The notes beneath the pieces were generated by a model that did no database searches, was not told the origin of the DNA, and was given only the letters and a program-made list of their open reading frames with translations. From Actinospica sp035552695 (GTDB lineage Bacteria > Actinomycetota > Actinomycetes > Streptomycetales > Catenulisporaceae), in assembly GCF_035552695.1 (NCBI RefSeq), contig NZ_DASZKT010000216.1, positions 1 to 64,000 on the forward strand: a stretch of DNA of 64,000 nucleotides, read 5' to 3'. The position numbers and the translations under genes are program-made. Position 1 is the stretch's first letter. Each line of letters opens with the position of its first letter. Below are positions 18,103 to 26,436 of this stretch, piece after piece.

Positions 18103-18498
18103 TCAGGCCGCGACCTTCTCGGCCTTCGGCGCGTTCACGTCGGCCGGCAGCGCCTTCTGGGCCACCTCGACGAGCGCGGCGAAGGCGGCGGCGTCGTTGA
18201 CGGCGAGGTCCGCGAGGATCTTGCGGTCCACCTCGACGCCCGCGGCCTTGAGGCCCTGGATGAAGCGGTTGTAGGTCAGGCCGTTGGCGCGGGCCGCGGC
18301 GTTGATGCGCTGGATCCACAGCCGGCGGAAGTCGCCCTTGCGCTTCTTGCGGTCCCGGTACGCGTAGACCAGGGAGTGGGTGACCTGCTCCTTGGCCTTG
18401 CGGTACAGGCGGGAACGCTGGCCGCGGTAGCCGCTCGCCTGCTCCAGGATCGCCCGGCGCTTCTTGTGGGCGTTGACCGCCCGCTTCACGCGTGCCAT
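18103..18498 (-). CDS. rplT: 50S ribosomal protein L20
   Basis: 131-residue basic rRNA-binding protein, with the family landmarks RAILEQASGYRGQRSRLYRKA and WIQRINAAARANGLTYN. The C-terminal tail is Ala/Lys-rich. In other bacteria L20 also represses its own operon by binding the mRNA. Confidence 0.98.
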   Translation of the reverse strand: MARVKRAVNAHKKRRAILEQASGYRGQRSRLYRKAKEQVTHSLVYAYRDRKKRKGDFRRLWIQRINAAARANGLTYNRFIQGLKAAGVEVDRKILADLAVNDAAAFAALVEVAQKALPADVNAPKAEKVAA

Positions 18499-18595
18499 GT
18501 GTACTCGTCTCCTCGGGGGCGGGGCCGGGCGCTGTGCGGAGCGCGGCGCGGCCCCTTAAATCTCAGGGGTCTGGGGGTCTAACGCGGGATGGCGG

Positions 18596-18790
18596 CTACT
18601 TGCCGAGCAGCCGCTTGATCTTCTTCACGTCGGCCGGGGCGAGGACGACCTCGCCGGTCACGCGGCGGGTGTAGCGCGAGGACTTGTGCTCGAGCAGGTG
18701 GCGCTTGCCCGCCTGACCCCGCATGACCTTGCCGGAGCCGGTCAGCCGGAACCGCTTCTTGGCACCGCTGTGCGTCTTGTTCTTCGGCAT
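18596..18790 (-). CDS. rpmI: 50S ribosomal protein L35
   Basis: 64-residue basic protein starting MPKNKTHSGAKKRF, the canonical L35 N-terminus; length is exactly that of the family. It lies between infC and rplT in the conserved order. The frame is open far upstream, but the ATG at 18790 is the only sensible start. Confidence 0.98.
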   Translation of the reverse strand: MPKNKTHSGAKKRFRLTGSGKVMRGQAGKRHLLEHKSSRYTRRVTGEVVLAPADVKKIKRLLGK

Positions 18791-18929
18791 GGCTGCCGTG
18801 TCTCCATCTCGTGTCGCGTGCCGATTCCGCCGCCACCCGCCTGCCGGGGCGGGCGGTGCGGCGCAATCGTGCCTCGGGGCGGCGGCGGTGTGCCGTCGCC
18901 GGTTCGTGTCTCGGCGGGACGCGCGGGAG

Positions 18930-19610
18930 TTACTCCGCGGTCTCCTCGGTCGGCGTCTCGACGGCCTCGACGGACGTGTCGATCTCGTCGTGCTCGATCG
19001 GCGCCGCTTCCGCCTCCACGTCGGCTTCCGCATGGCGGCCGCCGGACTGCTCGGCGCGGGCGGCCTTCGCGGCACGGGCCTCCGCCATCGCGTCGACCTT
19101 CTTCTTGCGCGGGCCGAGCACCATGATCATGTTGCGGCCGTCCTGCTTCGGCGCGAACTCGACGAAGCCGAGCTCCTCGACGTCCGAGGCGAGCCGGTCG
19201 AGCAGCCTGCGGCCGAGCTCCGGGCGGGACTGCTCCCGGCCGCGGAACATGATCGTGATCTTGACCTTGTCCCCGGCGTTCAGGAACCGCACCACGTGAC
19301 CCTTCTTGGTCTCGTAGTCGTGCGGGTCGATCTTCGGCCGGAGCTTCATCTCCTTGATGATGGTGTGCGCCTGGTTCTTGCGCGCCTCTCGGGCCTTCAT
19401 CGCGGACTCGTACTTGAACTTGCCGTAGTCCATGAGCTTGGCCACCGGCGGGCGCGAGGTGGGCGCGATTTCGACCAGATCGAGGTCGGACTCCTGGGCG
19501 AGACGCAGCGCGTCCTGGATCGAGACGATCCCGACCTGCTGTCCGTCCGGGCCGACCAGGCGCACCTCGGGCACGCGGATCCGGTCGTTGATACGGGGTT
19601 CGGCGCTGAT
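18930..19610 (-). CDS. infC: Translation initiation factor IF-3, probable ATC start
   Basis: IF-3 prevents premature subunit joining and proofreads initiation codons. N domain starts EPRINDRIRVPEVRLVG, linker with KLMDYGKFKYE, C domain with KITIMFRGREQSRPELG, then an acidic tail. ATC at 19608-19610 is chosen: a perfect AGGAGG lies 4 bases upstream and the frame then begins ISAEPRINDR. The in-frame ATG at 19628 would put AGGAGG inside the gene and has no good ribosome site. Non-AUG starts in infC allow IF-3 to repress itself. Confidence 0.95.
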   Translation of the reverse strand: MSAEPRINDRIRVPEVRLVGPDGQQVGIVSIQDALRLAQESDLDLVEIAPTSRPPVAKLMDYGKFKYESAMKAREARKNQAHTIIKEMKLRPKIDPHDYETKKGHVVRFLNAGDKVKITIMFRGREQSRPELGRRLLDRLASDVEELGFVEFAPKQDGRNMIMVLGPRKKKVDAMAEARAAKAARAEQSGGRHAEADVEAEAAPIEHDEIDTSVEAVETPTEETAE

Positions 19611-19741
19611 GGGGCCTCCTAGGTTCATGCGGTCCCGGTGGCTCGCCGTGAGCCGTGCGTACCGGGTCCACTGGACAGTGCGGGGTGAGCCCGCACCGCC
19701 GTGAAACGCCGAGATGGCTGGGAACGATTCCCCGACACGCG

Positions 19742-19785
19742 AAAAAGCTCCGCAATGCCTGCTTTCGCAGGAGCAATGCAGAGCT
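19742..19785 (-). promoter_or_regulatory. Terminator-like hairpin in the infC leader (attenuator)
   Basis: On the minus strand the arms at 19767-19785 and 19746-19762 pair over about 16 bp with one bulge, closed by a GAAA tetraloop, and are followed at once by TTTTT. This is a textbook intrinsic terminator, rare in such GC-rich DNA. It lies about 135 bases before infC and downstream of a likely promoter (TAACCT at 19924-19929). That fits transcription attenuation of infC-rpmI-rplT, known in other phyla with L20 or initiation factor as the effector. Confidence 0.6.
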
Positions 19786-19923
19786 CCACCTTGCCGTCGC
19801 GCGCGAATGCACTTCGCACGCCGGTACCGTACCCATCGACCGCCGGTCGATCAGGTGGGAGGTGGGCCCTCCACTTGCGCGTCGGGGCCGCCCACGGGCA
19901 GTCCCTTACTTGACGCTCTGTCT

Positions 19924-19929
19924 AGGTTA
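19924..19929 (-). promoter_or_regulatory. Candidate -10 of the infC promoter
   Basis: Minus strand TAACCT fits TANNNT. No good -35 is visible 16-18 bases upstream. It would give a leader of about 300 bases carrying the attenuator hairpin. Confidence 0.35.
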
Positions 19930-20018
19930 GCAGACTTCGCGGGGTGACCCGGCCCTGCCGGCCCTGCGCACGGGCGTGCGACACTGGCGTGTCGGGAGTA
20001 CCAGCATGAGGAGCGAGC

Positions 20019-20384
20019 GTGAGCACGACGTCCGAGACCGCAGCGATCGACCTGTCCGACCCGCGCGACCTTGCCGAGGTTCCGGCGGTCGAGGTGATCG
20101 CGACGCTGGCCGTGCACCTGATGACGGCGGCCGCGGTGCAACTGGGCCTCGGCGAGCCGGACGAGCACGGGCACGCTCCCGAGAAGGACCTGGACGAGGC
20201 GCGCAAGCTGATCACCGCGCTGGCCGGGCTGGTCACGGCGGCCGCGCCGGAGATCGGTTCGCAGCACGCGCTGCCGCTGCGGGACGGGCTGCGGACGCTG
20301 CAGCTGGCCTTCCGCGAGGCCTCGGCGGTGCAGGACACGCCCGGTCAGGGCCCGGGCGAGAAGCTGACCGGCCCGGTGAACTGA
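20019..20384 (+). CDS. DUF1844 domain protein
   Basis: 121 residues with GTG start and GAGGAG about 5 bases upstream. The core (about 20-90) follows the DUF1844 pattern: VEVIATLAVHLMTAAAVQLGL, then an acidic loop and DLDEARKLITALAGLV. It is all helical and soluble. Function of the family is unknown, but it is found next to infC in many actinobacteria, in the opposite orientation as here. Confidence 0.85.
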   Translation: MSTTSETAAIDLSDPRDLAEVPAVEVIATLAVHLMTAAAVQLGLGEPDEHGHAPEKDLDEARKLITALAGLVTAAAPEIGSQHALPLRDGLRTLQLAFREASAVQDTPGQGPGEKLTGPVN

Positions 20385-20441
20385 CGCCGCCTCGGCCGAC
20401 CCGCTCGTGCCCTCGGCTGTTCCGTCAGTCCGTCGGTTCCG

Positions 20442-21230
20442 TCAGTTGTTCGAGGCCGAGTCGGGCGCCAGCACGATCTGCAGTCCGCCGGAGAGCCGGT
20501 CGCGCAGCAGCGGGTCCTCCGAGATCCTCGCCGCGACCTGCTGCAGGGGCTCGGTGAGCCGCACCGGTTCGGTGCCGGGCACGAAGCCGAGCGCCAGCAT
20601 CGTGACGTCCTCCGCGGCCTGGCCGAGCCGCGCCGAGTCGAGCACCCGGGAGATCTCCGGCACGCTCGCGAGCACCCGCTTGATCGCCTCCATGACCTCC
20701 GGGTCCACGGCCGGGGGCAGCGGCTTGCGCTGTTGCGCGAAGGCCCGCAGCGGGCTGCCGGAGATCTCGAACTGGCCGGGTCCGCCGAGGTCGAGCAGCA
20801 GCACGGCGGCGTTCTCCTGCAGGGTGGCGGCGGCCGCCGTCTCCACCGAGACCGGGATCGGCCGCGCCTGCGGGTGGCCCGCCTCCGCCGCCCATTCGGC
20901 CAGCGCCCGCACGGAGGTGAACGCGGGCAGGGCCTTCGTTCCGTCGCCGGCCACCAGCGTGACCACCGCCATGTCGCTGTCCTTGTCGCGGCGCAGCGGC
21001 TCGCCGTCCGGGCCGAGCGTCTCGGCCGCCTCGGTCTCACCGAGCACCGCGACCACCGGCACCAGCACGCGTCGGCCGACCAGTGCCGCGTACGCCGGGT
21101 ACACGGCGGCCTCGTCGCGCCGGGCGGCGGCCAGCACCTCGATCAGCGCGGGGTCGGCGGTCCCGTCGTCACCGTCGAATCCGGTGGACAGCAGATTGCG
21201 CTGATGCGCGGGGCCCTGGGTATCGCTCAT
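20442..21230 (-). CDS. SseB family protein
   Basis: 262 residues resembling the actinobacterial SseB proteins (N-terminal SseB domain, about 30-150, with EAAVYPAYAALVGRRVLVPVVAVL). No signal peptide. The ATG overlaps the mycosin stop by four bases, so the two are co-translated. Its function in actinobacteria is not established; the name comes from an enterobacterial protein and does not imply type III secretion here. Confidence 0.75.
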   Translation of the reverse strand: MSDTQGPAHQRNLLSTGFDGDDGTADPALIEVLAAARRDEAAVYPAYAALVGRRVLVPVVAVLGETEAAETLGPDGEPLRRDKDSDMAVVTLVAGDGTKALPAFTSVRALAEWAAEAGHPQARPIPVSVETAAAATLQENAAVLLLDLGGPGQFEISGSPLRAFAQQRKPLPPAVDPEVMEAIKRVLASVPEISRVLDSARLGQAAEDVTMLALGFVPGTEPVRLTEPLQQVAARISEDPLLRDRLSGGLQIVLAPDSASNN

Positions 21231-22507
21231 TCGTCCGACCCTAGCCGAGGGTCGGGCATCGGCGGCGCCTGGGGCTGGGCGAATTCCACGATGTCCACTT
21301 CGAACAGCGGCGGCTTCGGTCGGCGCAGCAGCAGCATCGCCACGACGAGCGCGATCGCCAGCAGCACCGCACCGCCGATCTCCGCGCGCGCCCGGCCGCT
21401 CAGGCCGGAGGAGCCGAGCGTCACCTTCTCGGTCGGGCCGTAGCCGAAATGGCCGGAGGCGACGCCCGCCCCGGCCTTGGGCACCGTCTGCAGCCCGCTC
21501 ATCGACTTCGCGGCCTGTAGCGCGCCGACCGGGTTGACGATGCCGAAGCCGATCCGGTCGTCGCGGCCGCCGCCCGGCTTGGCGTTCGCCGTCGTCTCCA
21601 GCAGGGTCCTGATCTGCTCGGGGGTGAGCGCCGGGTTCTCGGCCTTGAGCAGCGCGACGACGCCGGAGACGTACGCGGTGGCCTGGCTGGTGCCGCTGCC
21701 CTCCATGTACGCGTCGTCGGCGTCGAACGCGTCGCAGGGCAGGTTGACGCCGGGGGCCGCGACCGACACGTCCCAGCCGGTCGTGGAGAAGTTCGCGTGG
21801 TTCCCGTTGTCGTCGACCGCGGCGACCGTGATCACGCCGCGCTCGCCGCCGGGGTACGAGATCGGGTTGCCCTGCGTCGCCCCGTTGCCGGCCGCGGCGA
21901 CGACCACGACGTTGTGCGCGAGGGCGTAACGGATCGCGTCGGACTCGGCGGACGAGTCGTCGCCCGCGTCCGACTCCTCACCGCCGAGGGACATCGATAT
22001 GACCTGCGCGCCGTGGTCCACCGCGTATTTGATGCCGTCCGAGATCGGCGTCGCGTCGCTGGTGGCCTGGCCGAAGTCGGGGGCGTCGTCGTCGCGGATG
22101 ACCCGGACGGACAGGATGTGCGCGGCGGGCGCGGCGCCGAGCATGCCGTCGACGCCGCCGTTGCGGCCGTGCCCGGCGATGATCGAGGCCATGCAGGTGC
22201 CGTGCTCGCCCCAGCCGGACTCGCCCTGCTTCTCGATGCCGCCCGCGTAGTCCGGTCCGGCGGTGACCTGGCCGGTCAGGTCGGCGCGGCCCTGCACGAC
22301 GCCGGTGTCGAGCAGCGCGACGGTCACTCCGGACCCGGTGCTGATCTGCTGCGCGGCCGGGAGGTCCAGATAGCCGAGCGGCCATTCGGCGGTGCGTATG
22401 GCGTCGGCGGCGGCCGGGGACGCGCCGAAGGTCGCGGAGGCGATGACGCAGGCCAGCGCGCCGACGAGCCCGCCGAGAGTTCGTGTCCTGCGGGAATCTG
22501 CCGTCAT
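21227..22507 (-). CDS. mycP: Mycosin-like membrane-anchored subtilisin protease
   Basis: 426 residues. An N-terminal signal sequence (GALACVIASATFGASPAAADA) is followed by a subtilase domain with catalytic Asp in LLDTGV, His in GEHGTCMAS, and Ser in GSGTSQATAYVSG. Near the C-terminus one helix (about 375-395) precedes a short proline-rich tail. This is the layout of type VII secretion mycosins, which sit in the membrane and cut substrates outside. No EccB/C/D/E or WXG100 gene is in the window. It is coupled by ATGA to both neighbours. Confidence 0.9.
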   Translation of the reverse strand: MTADSRRTRTLGGLVGALACVIASATFGASPAAADAIRTAEWPLGYLDLPAAQQISTGSGVTVALLDTGVVQGRADLTGQVTAGPDYAGGIEKQGESGWGEHGTCMASIIAGHGRNGGVDGMLGAAPAAHILSVRVIRDDDAPDFGQATSDATPISDGIKYAVDHGAQVISMSLGGEESDAGDDSSAESDAIRYALAHNVVVVAAAGNGATQGNPISYPGGERGVITVAAVDDNGNHANFSTTGWDVSVAAPGVNLPCDAFDADDAYMEGSGTSQATAYVSGVVALLKAENPALTPEQIRTLLETTANAKPGGGRDDRIGFGIVNPVGALQAAKSMSGLQTVPKAGAGVASGHFGYGPTEKVTLGSSGLSGRARAEIGGAVLLAIALVVAMLLLRRPKPPLFEVDIVEFAQPQAPPMPDPRLGSDE

Positions 22508-23310
22508 GACCGGGCTCCGCTCACGGAGGGGTACCGCGCGCTGAAGCCGACCATGGTCGTGCTGGACAGGTCGTCGGCCACCTGCACCGGCGGCGAGTCC
22601 GACTGCAGTTCGGACTCGCCGCCCAGGTCGTAGGCGGCCGCCGAGGGGCCGAGCCGTCCGTCGGCGAAGCCGGAGACGGCGAACGCGATGTACGAGCCGT
22701 CGTTGGAGATCGCCGACTTCCAGGCGACGCGCTGCGCGTTCTGGAAGGAGGCGGCGAGCGAGGCGCGGACCGGGTAGGCCGAGGGCATCATCGAGTACTG
22801 CCGGGCGTACGCGTCGGCCGTCCAGTTCTGGAACAGCACGGCGCGCTGGGCGCTCGTGCCGCCGACCGCGACCAGGCCCACCGTCGCGACCACCGATTCC
22901 GTCGAGTCGATGTACGTGGCCTGCACGACGTGCTCGCATCCGGCCGCGCCGAGCGCCTTCACGAACGTGCCGGGCAACTGCGCGCAGGACACGGCCGGGT
23001 CCACGCCGAGCCGGTAGTAGGCCTCCGTGCCCTCGCGGTCGATCTTCGGCGGCAGGATCTGGTCGGCGCTCGCGCTGCGCCAGGCCGCGCGCGCCGCGAT
23101 GTCCGAAGCCCCGGCCGACGAACCGGCCTTGGCCCCCGCGTCGTACGAGGGCGTTCCGCCGGACAGCGCGAACGCGATGCCGGACACGGCCAGGGCGAGC
23201 AGCGGAACGAGAATGGCCGCGACCACCCGTCCGGGTGAACGGCGAGGACCCGGTGGCAGCCCCGCGGTGTCCGGGAAGCCCCCGTCCGCGCCGAATGCCT
23301 GCGAGTCCAC
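22504..23310 (-). CDS. Single-pass membrane protein, mycosin partner
   Basis: 268 residues from the GTG at 23310, chosen because GGAGGGAG lies just before it; the frame is open to 23340. Proline/glycine-rich cytosolic start, one transmembrane helix (VVAAILVPLLALAVSGIAFAL), then an external domain of about 200 residues with two cysteines (VSCAQLPG and GCEHVV) that may form a disulfide. I recognise no named family. Its stop overlaps the mycosin start (ATGA), so it probably works with that protease. Confidence 0.75.
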   Translation of the reverse strand: MDSQAFGADGGFPDTAGLPPGPRRSPGRVVAAILVPLLALAVSGIAFALSGGTPSYDAGAKAGSSAGASDIAARAAWRSASADQILPPKIDREGTEAYYRLGVDPAVSCAQLPGTFVKALGAAGCEHVVQATYIDSTESVVATVGLVAVGGTSAQRAVLFQNWTADAYARQYSMMPSAYPVRASLAASFQNAQRVAWKSAISNDGSYIAFAVSGFADGRLGPSAAAYDLGGESELQSDSPPVQVADDLSSTTMVGFSARYPSVSGARS

Positions 23311-23471
23311 GCCGCTCCCTCCGACCGGCGGGCCGCGCACCCGCCGAAAAGACGTTTCAACGAGGCACCATACAACGGAGTTCCGGCCCTCTTCTCGGTC
23401 ATCAACTCGAAACCGTTCCGGGACACGTTCGCTCTCGCCCGGCCCCTCGCCCGCATGGCAGGGTCGTTAGC

Positions 23472-24665
23472 GTGAAGGACCTGGATCGGCTGAACCACGC
23501 CACCGCGCACCTCGACCCGCCGTTGGCGGTGGTCGATCTCGCGGCGCTGCGCGAGAACGCCGCCGATCTGGTGCGCCGGGCCAACGGCAAGCCCATCCGG
23601 GTGGCCTCGAAGTCCGTGCGCTGCCGGGAGATCCTGCGCGCGGTGCTGGAGATGGACGGGTTCGAGGGCGTCCTGGCCTTCACCCTTCCGGAGGCGCTGT
23701 GGCTGGCCGAGTCCGGCTTCTCGGACATCCTGGTCGCCTACCCGACGGCGGACCGCGCCGCGCTGCGCCGGCTGAGCGCCGACCCGGTGGCCGCCGACGT
23801 GATCACGCTCACCGCGGACTCGGTCGAGCAGCTTGACCTGATCGAGAAGGTCATGGCCGAGGTGCCGGACGCGGCTCCGGTGCGGATCAGCGTGGACATC
23901 GACGCGTCCTGGCGCCCGCTGCGCGGCAAGCTGCGGGTCGGCGCCCGGCGCTCCCCGCTGCACAGCGTCGAGGCCGTGTCCACGGTGGCCCGCGAGGCGG
24001 CCGACCGGACCGGGCTGCGGCTGGTCGGGCTGATGGCGTACGAGGCGCAGATCGCCGGGGTGGGCGACCGTCCGCCGGGCCGTCCCGCGCGCGGCCTCGC
24101 GGTCCGCGCGATGCAGGGCCTGAGCGCCGCCGAGCTGGCCGAGCGCCGGGCCGAGATCGTGGCGGCGGTCAAGGAGATCGCGCAGCTGGAGTTCGTCAAC
24201 GGCGGCGGCACCGGCTCGATGGAGCGCACCGCAGCCGAGGAGGCGGTCACCGAGATCGCCGCGGGCTCGGGGCTGTTCAAGCCGCGGCTGTTCGACGGCT
24301 ACCGGAACGTGGGCGGCCGCCCGGCGGCGCTGTTCGCGCTGCCGGTGGTGCGCCGCCCGGGCCTCGGCGTGGTCACCGTGCTCGGCGGCGGCTACCTGGC
24401 CTCCGGCGTGCCCGGCAAGGACCGGCTGCCGCAGCCGTACCTGCCGAAGAAGCTGCGCTACGACCCGCAGGAGGGCGCGGGCGAGGTGCAGACCCCGCTG
24501 CTCGGCCCGACGGCGGACGACCTGGCCGTGGGCGACCGGGTCTGGTTTCGGCACGCGAAGGCCGGCGAGCTGTGCGAGCGCTTCGCCGAGCTGCACACGA
24601 TCGAGGGGGACAAGGTGACGGCGACCGTGCCGACGTACCGCGGCGAGGGACGCACGTTCCTCTGA
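23472..24665 (+). CDS. Alanine-racemase-fold PLP enzyme (D-amino-acid aldolase/dehydratase-like)
   Basis: 397 residues. An N-terminal TIM barrel like alanine racemase starts at PPLAVVDLAALREN with the PLP lysine in IRVASKSVRC. A C-terminal beta domain (D-serine dehydratase-like) follows, with HTIEGDKVTATVPTYRGEG. Such proteins act on D-threonine, D-serine or related amino acids. The GTG at 23472 is chosen since the barrel starts a few residues later; the longer frame to 23235 is low-complexity. Substrate unknown. Confidence 0.78.
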   Translation: MKDLDRLNHATAHLDPPLAVVDLAALRENAADLVRRANGKPIRVASKSVRCREILRAVLEMDGFEGVLAFTLPEALWLAESGFSDILVAYPTADRAALRRLSADPVAADVITLTADSVEQLDLIEKVMAEVPDAAPVRISVDIDASWRPLRGKLRVGARRSPLHSVEAVSTVAREAADRTGLRLVGLMAYEAQIAGVGDRPPGRPARGLAVRAMQGLSAAELAERRAEIVAAVKEIAQLEFVNGGGTGSMERTAAEEAVTEIAAGSGLFKPRLFDGYRNVGGRPAALFALPVVRRPGLGVVTVLGGGYLASGVPGKDRLPQPYLPKKLRYDPQEGAGEVQTPLLGPTADDLAVGDRVWFRHAKAGELCERFAELHTIEGDKVTATVPTYRGEGRTFL

Positions 24666-24680
24666 ACTCGCTCCGCTGAG

Positions 24681-24729
24681 TTCGCTGTCACGTTCGTTCG
24701 CTGCAGTTCGCTGTAACCTGAGTTCGCTG
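24681..24729. repeat. Short direct repeats TTCGCTG, four copies
   Basis: TTCGCTG occurs at 24681, 24697, 24707 and 24723, two of the copies within AGTTCGCTGTCAC. They fill the gap between two convergent genes. No stable hairpin is formed by them. Confidence 0.5.
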
Positions 24730-24780
24730 TCACGGCCCTGACAGGCGCCATGCCCGTGACGTGCGTGACGTGACGGCGCG

Positions 24781-26316
24781 TCAGCGGCGCTCGAGCAGCG
24801 TGACCGTGACTCCCCAGACGTGCCAGACCTGCACGGTGTTGTACTTGAGCATCAGCGCCAGGGACCAGTCCGCGCGCTCCACCGCGTACGGCGCGACGAA
24901 GCCCGTCTCCAGCATCCAGACCCGGTCCGGTGCCTTGGCCAGGCACGCCACGGTGCTCGTGCAGTACACCGGCGTGAGGCTGTTCTGCTGCGTGTCGGTG
25001 TCCTGCACGAAGATGTCGCGCAGCTGCTCGTCGGCGGGCAGGTATTCGTTCACGCCGAGGTCGATGTGCACGGAGCCGCCGAAGGTCGCCGCGTCGCCCG
25101 GCTGGTAGTTCGCCTTGACGATGGCCGCGGCCGCCGAATAGTCCTCGGGCAGCACGGAGGCGCCCGGGTAGTCGTACTTGAAGTGGCTCAGGTGGCCGTG
25201 CATCTGGAGCTGGTCGACGGAGACCGCGACCGCGGTGACCAGGACGATGGCGGCCAGGGCGACGTTCCGCGCGGGCCAGAGCCGGTCCACGGCCACCGCG
25301 ATGGCGATGGCCCAGGCGGGCAGCACGAAGAGCAGGTAGCGGGCGAAGGAGTCGAACCCGAGGCCGAACAGCGACACGAGCCAGAGCGCGAGCACCGGGA
25401 AGGTCGCGGACGCCAGGATCGTGAGCTCAGACCCGCGCTTGCGGTGCGACAGCAGCAGCGGCAGGGCGAGCAGCACGAGCAGCGAGAAAGGGGCCGAGCT
25501 GCCGATGTCCCTCCACATCGACGGCAGGTCCGAGACGGTCGCGCGGTTCAGGTCGCCGAGCTGGTTCTCCGCCTCGAAGGCGCCGAGGATGATGATCGGC
25601 GCGTCGATGAGCAGCGCTACGCCGACGGCGATCGCGAAGGGCTTGAGGTATTCGCGGCGGCGCGTGGCGCGGTCGTCGCTCTCGGCGCGCGCCCTGCTGA
25701 GCACGGCGACCGCGTGGCCCGCTATGGCCATCAGCGCGATCAGGTTCAGCGCGCCGGTGAGGGCGAGCATCGCGCCGTAGATCTTCCAGCGCCGCGGGCT
25801 CGGCTTCTCCAGCGTGCGCAACAGGAGCAGGAACGCGGCGGCCGCGCCGAACACGACGAAGCCGTAGGACCGGGCCTCCTCGGCGTACCGCGCCACGCCC
25901 GGGATGAGCGAGAAGATCATCGCGGCGGTGAACGCGATCCGTCTGTCGAAGAGCCGCTTCGCGATGGCCGAGGTGCACGCCGTGGCCCCGCACATCGCGA
26001 GCACGCTCGGCAGCCGCACGGACAGCGGCGAGGTGCCGAACACGGCGATCCAGACGTGCATGAAGAGGTAGTAGAGGGTGTGCACGGCATCGACGTGCCC
26101 TGCGGTGGCGATGATGCCGGTGAACGGCCGCCGAGCGATGTCGACGGTGCTCAGCTCGTCCCACCACAGGTCGATCGAGGACGCGCGCCACAGCCCGAGA
26201 ACCGCCGTGACCAGCACCGGAACCACCCAGAGCCGAGCCAGCCAGGTGGGCTCGGGCTCGGTGACCGTGTCCGCCGGAGTGGACAGAGGGACGGCAGCAC
26301 GCGGTTGCGTGAGCAT
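24781..26316 (-). CDS. ArnT/GT39-like membrane glycosyltransferase
   Basis: 511 residues with about ten hydrophobic helices and a final extracellular domain (about 390-511). The first external loop has WWDELSTVDIARRPFTG, whose Asp-Glu pair is the catalytic signature of GT-C enzymes using polyprenyl-phosphate sugars. Probably transfers a sugar to a cell-envelope acceptor or protein. Donor and acceptor are unknown. It stands alone, divergent from the exonuclease gene. Confidence 0.8.
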   Translation of the reverse strand: MLTQPRAAVPLSTPADTVTEPEPTWLARLWVVPVLVTAVLGLWRASSIDLWWDELSTVDIARRPFTGIIATAGHVDAVHTLYYLFMHVWIAVFGTSPLSVRLPSVLAMCGATACTSAIAKRLFDRRIAFTAAMIFSLIPGVARYAEEARSYGFVVFGAAAAFLLLLRTLEKPSPRRWKIYGAMLALTGALNLIALMAIAGHAVAVLSRARAESDDRATRRREYLKPFAIAVGVALLIDAPIIILGAFEAENQLGDLNRATVSDLPSMWRDIGSSAPFSLLVLLALPLLLSHRKRGSELTILASATFPVLALWLVSLFGLGFDSFARYLLFVLPAWAIAIAVAVDRLWPARNVALAAIVLVTAVAVSVDQLQMHGHLSHFKYDYPGASVLPEDYSAAAAIVKANYQPGDAATFGGSVHIDLGVNEYLPADEQLRDIFVQDTDTQQNSLTPVYCTSTVACLAKAPDRVWMLETGFVAPYAVERADWSLALMLKYNTVQVWHVWGVTVTLLERR

Positions 26317-26436
26317 GCGACTCCCCCTCTTCCTGTTATGTATCCGGGCACGTCAGTATATGGACCGCACCTGAAGGGACGCGCAGTACGGGGTGGGTGG
26401 CACGCCGCTTAGACACGATCGTGACATCCTTGCAAT

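Noticed and set aside
18930..19819. Minus-strand leader peptide 19625-19819 before infC
   Set aside because: It is just the translation of the terminator-like hairpin, and no ribosome site precedes its start.
20442..23310. Type VII secretion locus
   Set aside because: Only a mycosin is present; no EccC ATPase, EccD or WXG100 gene in the window.
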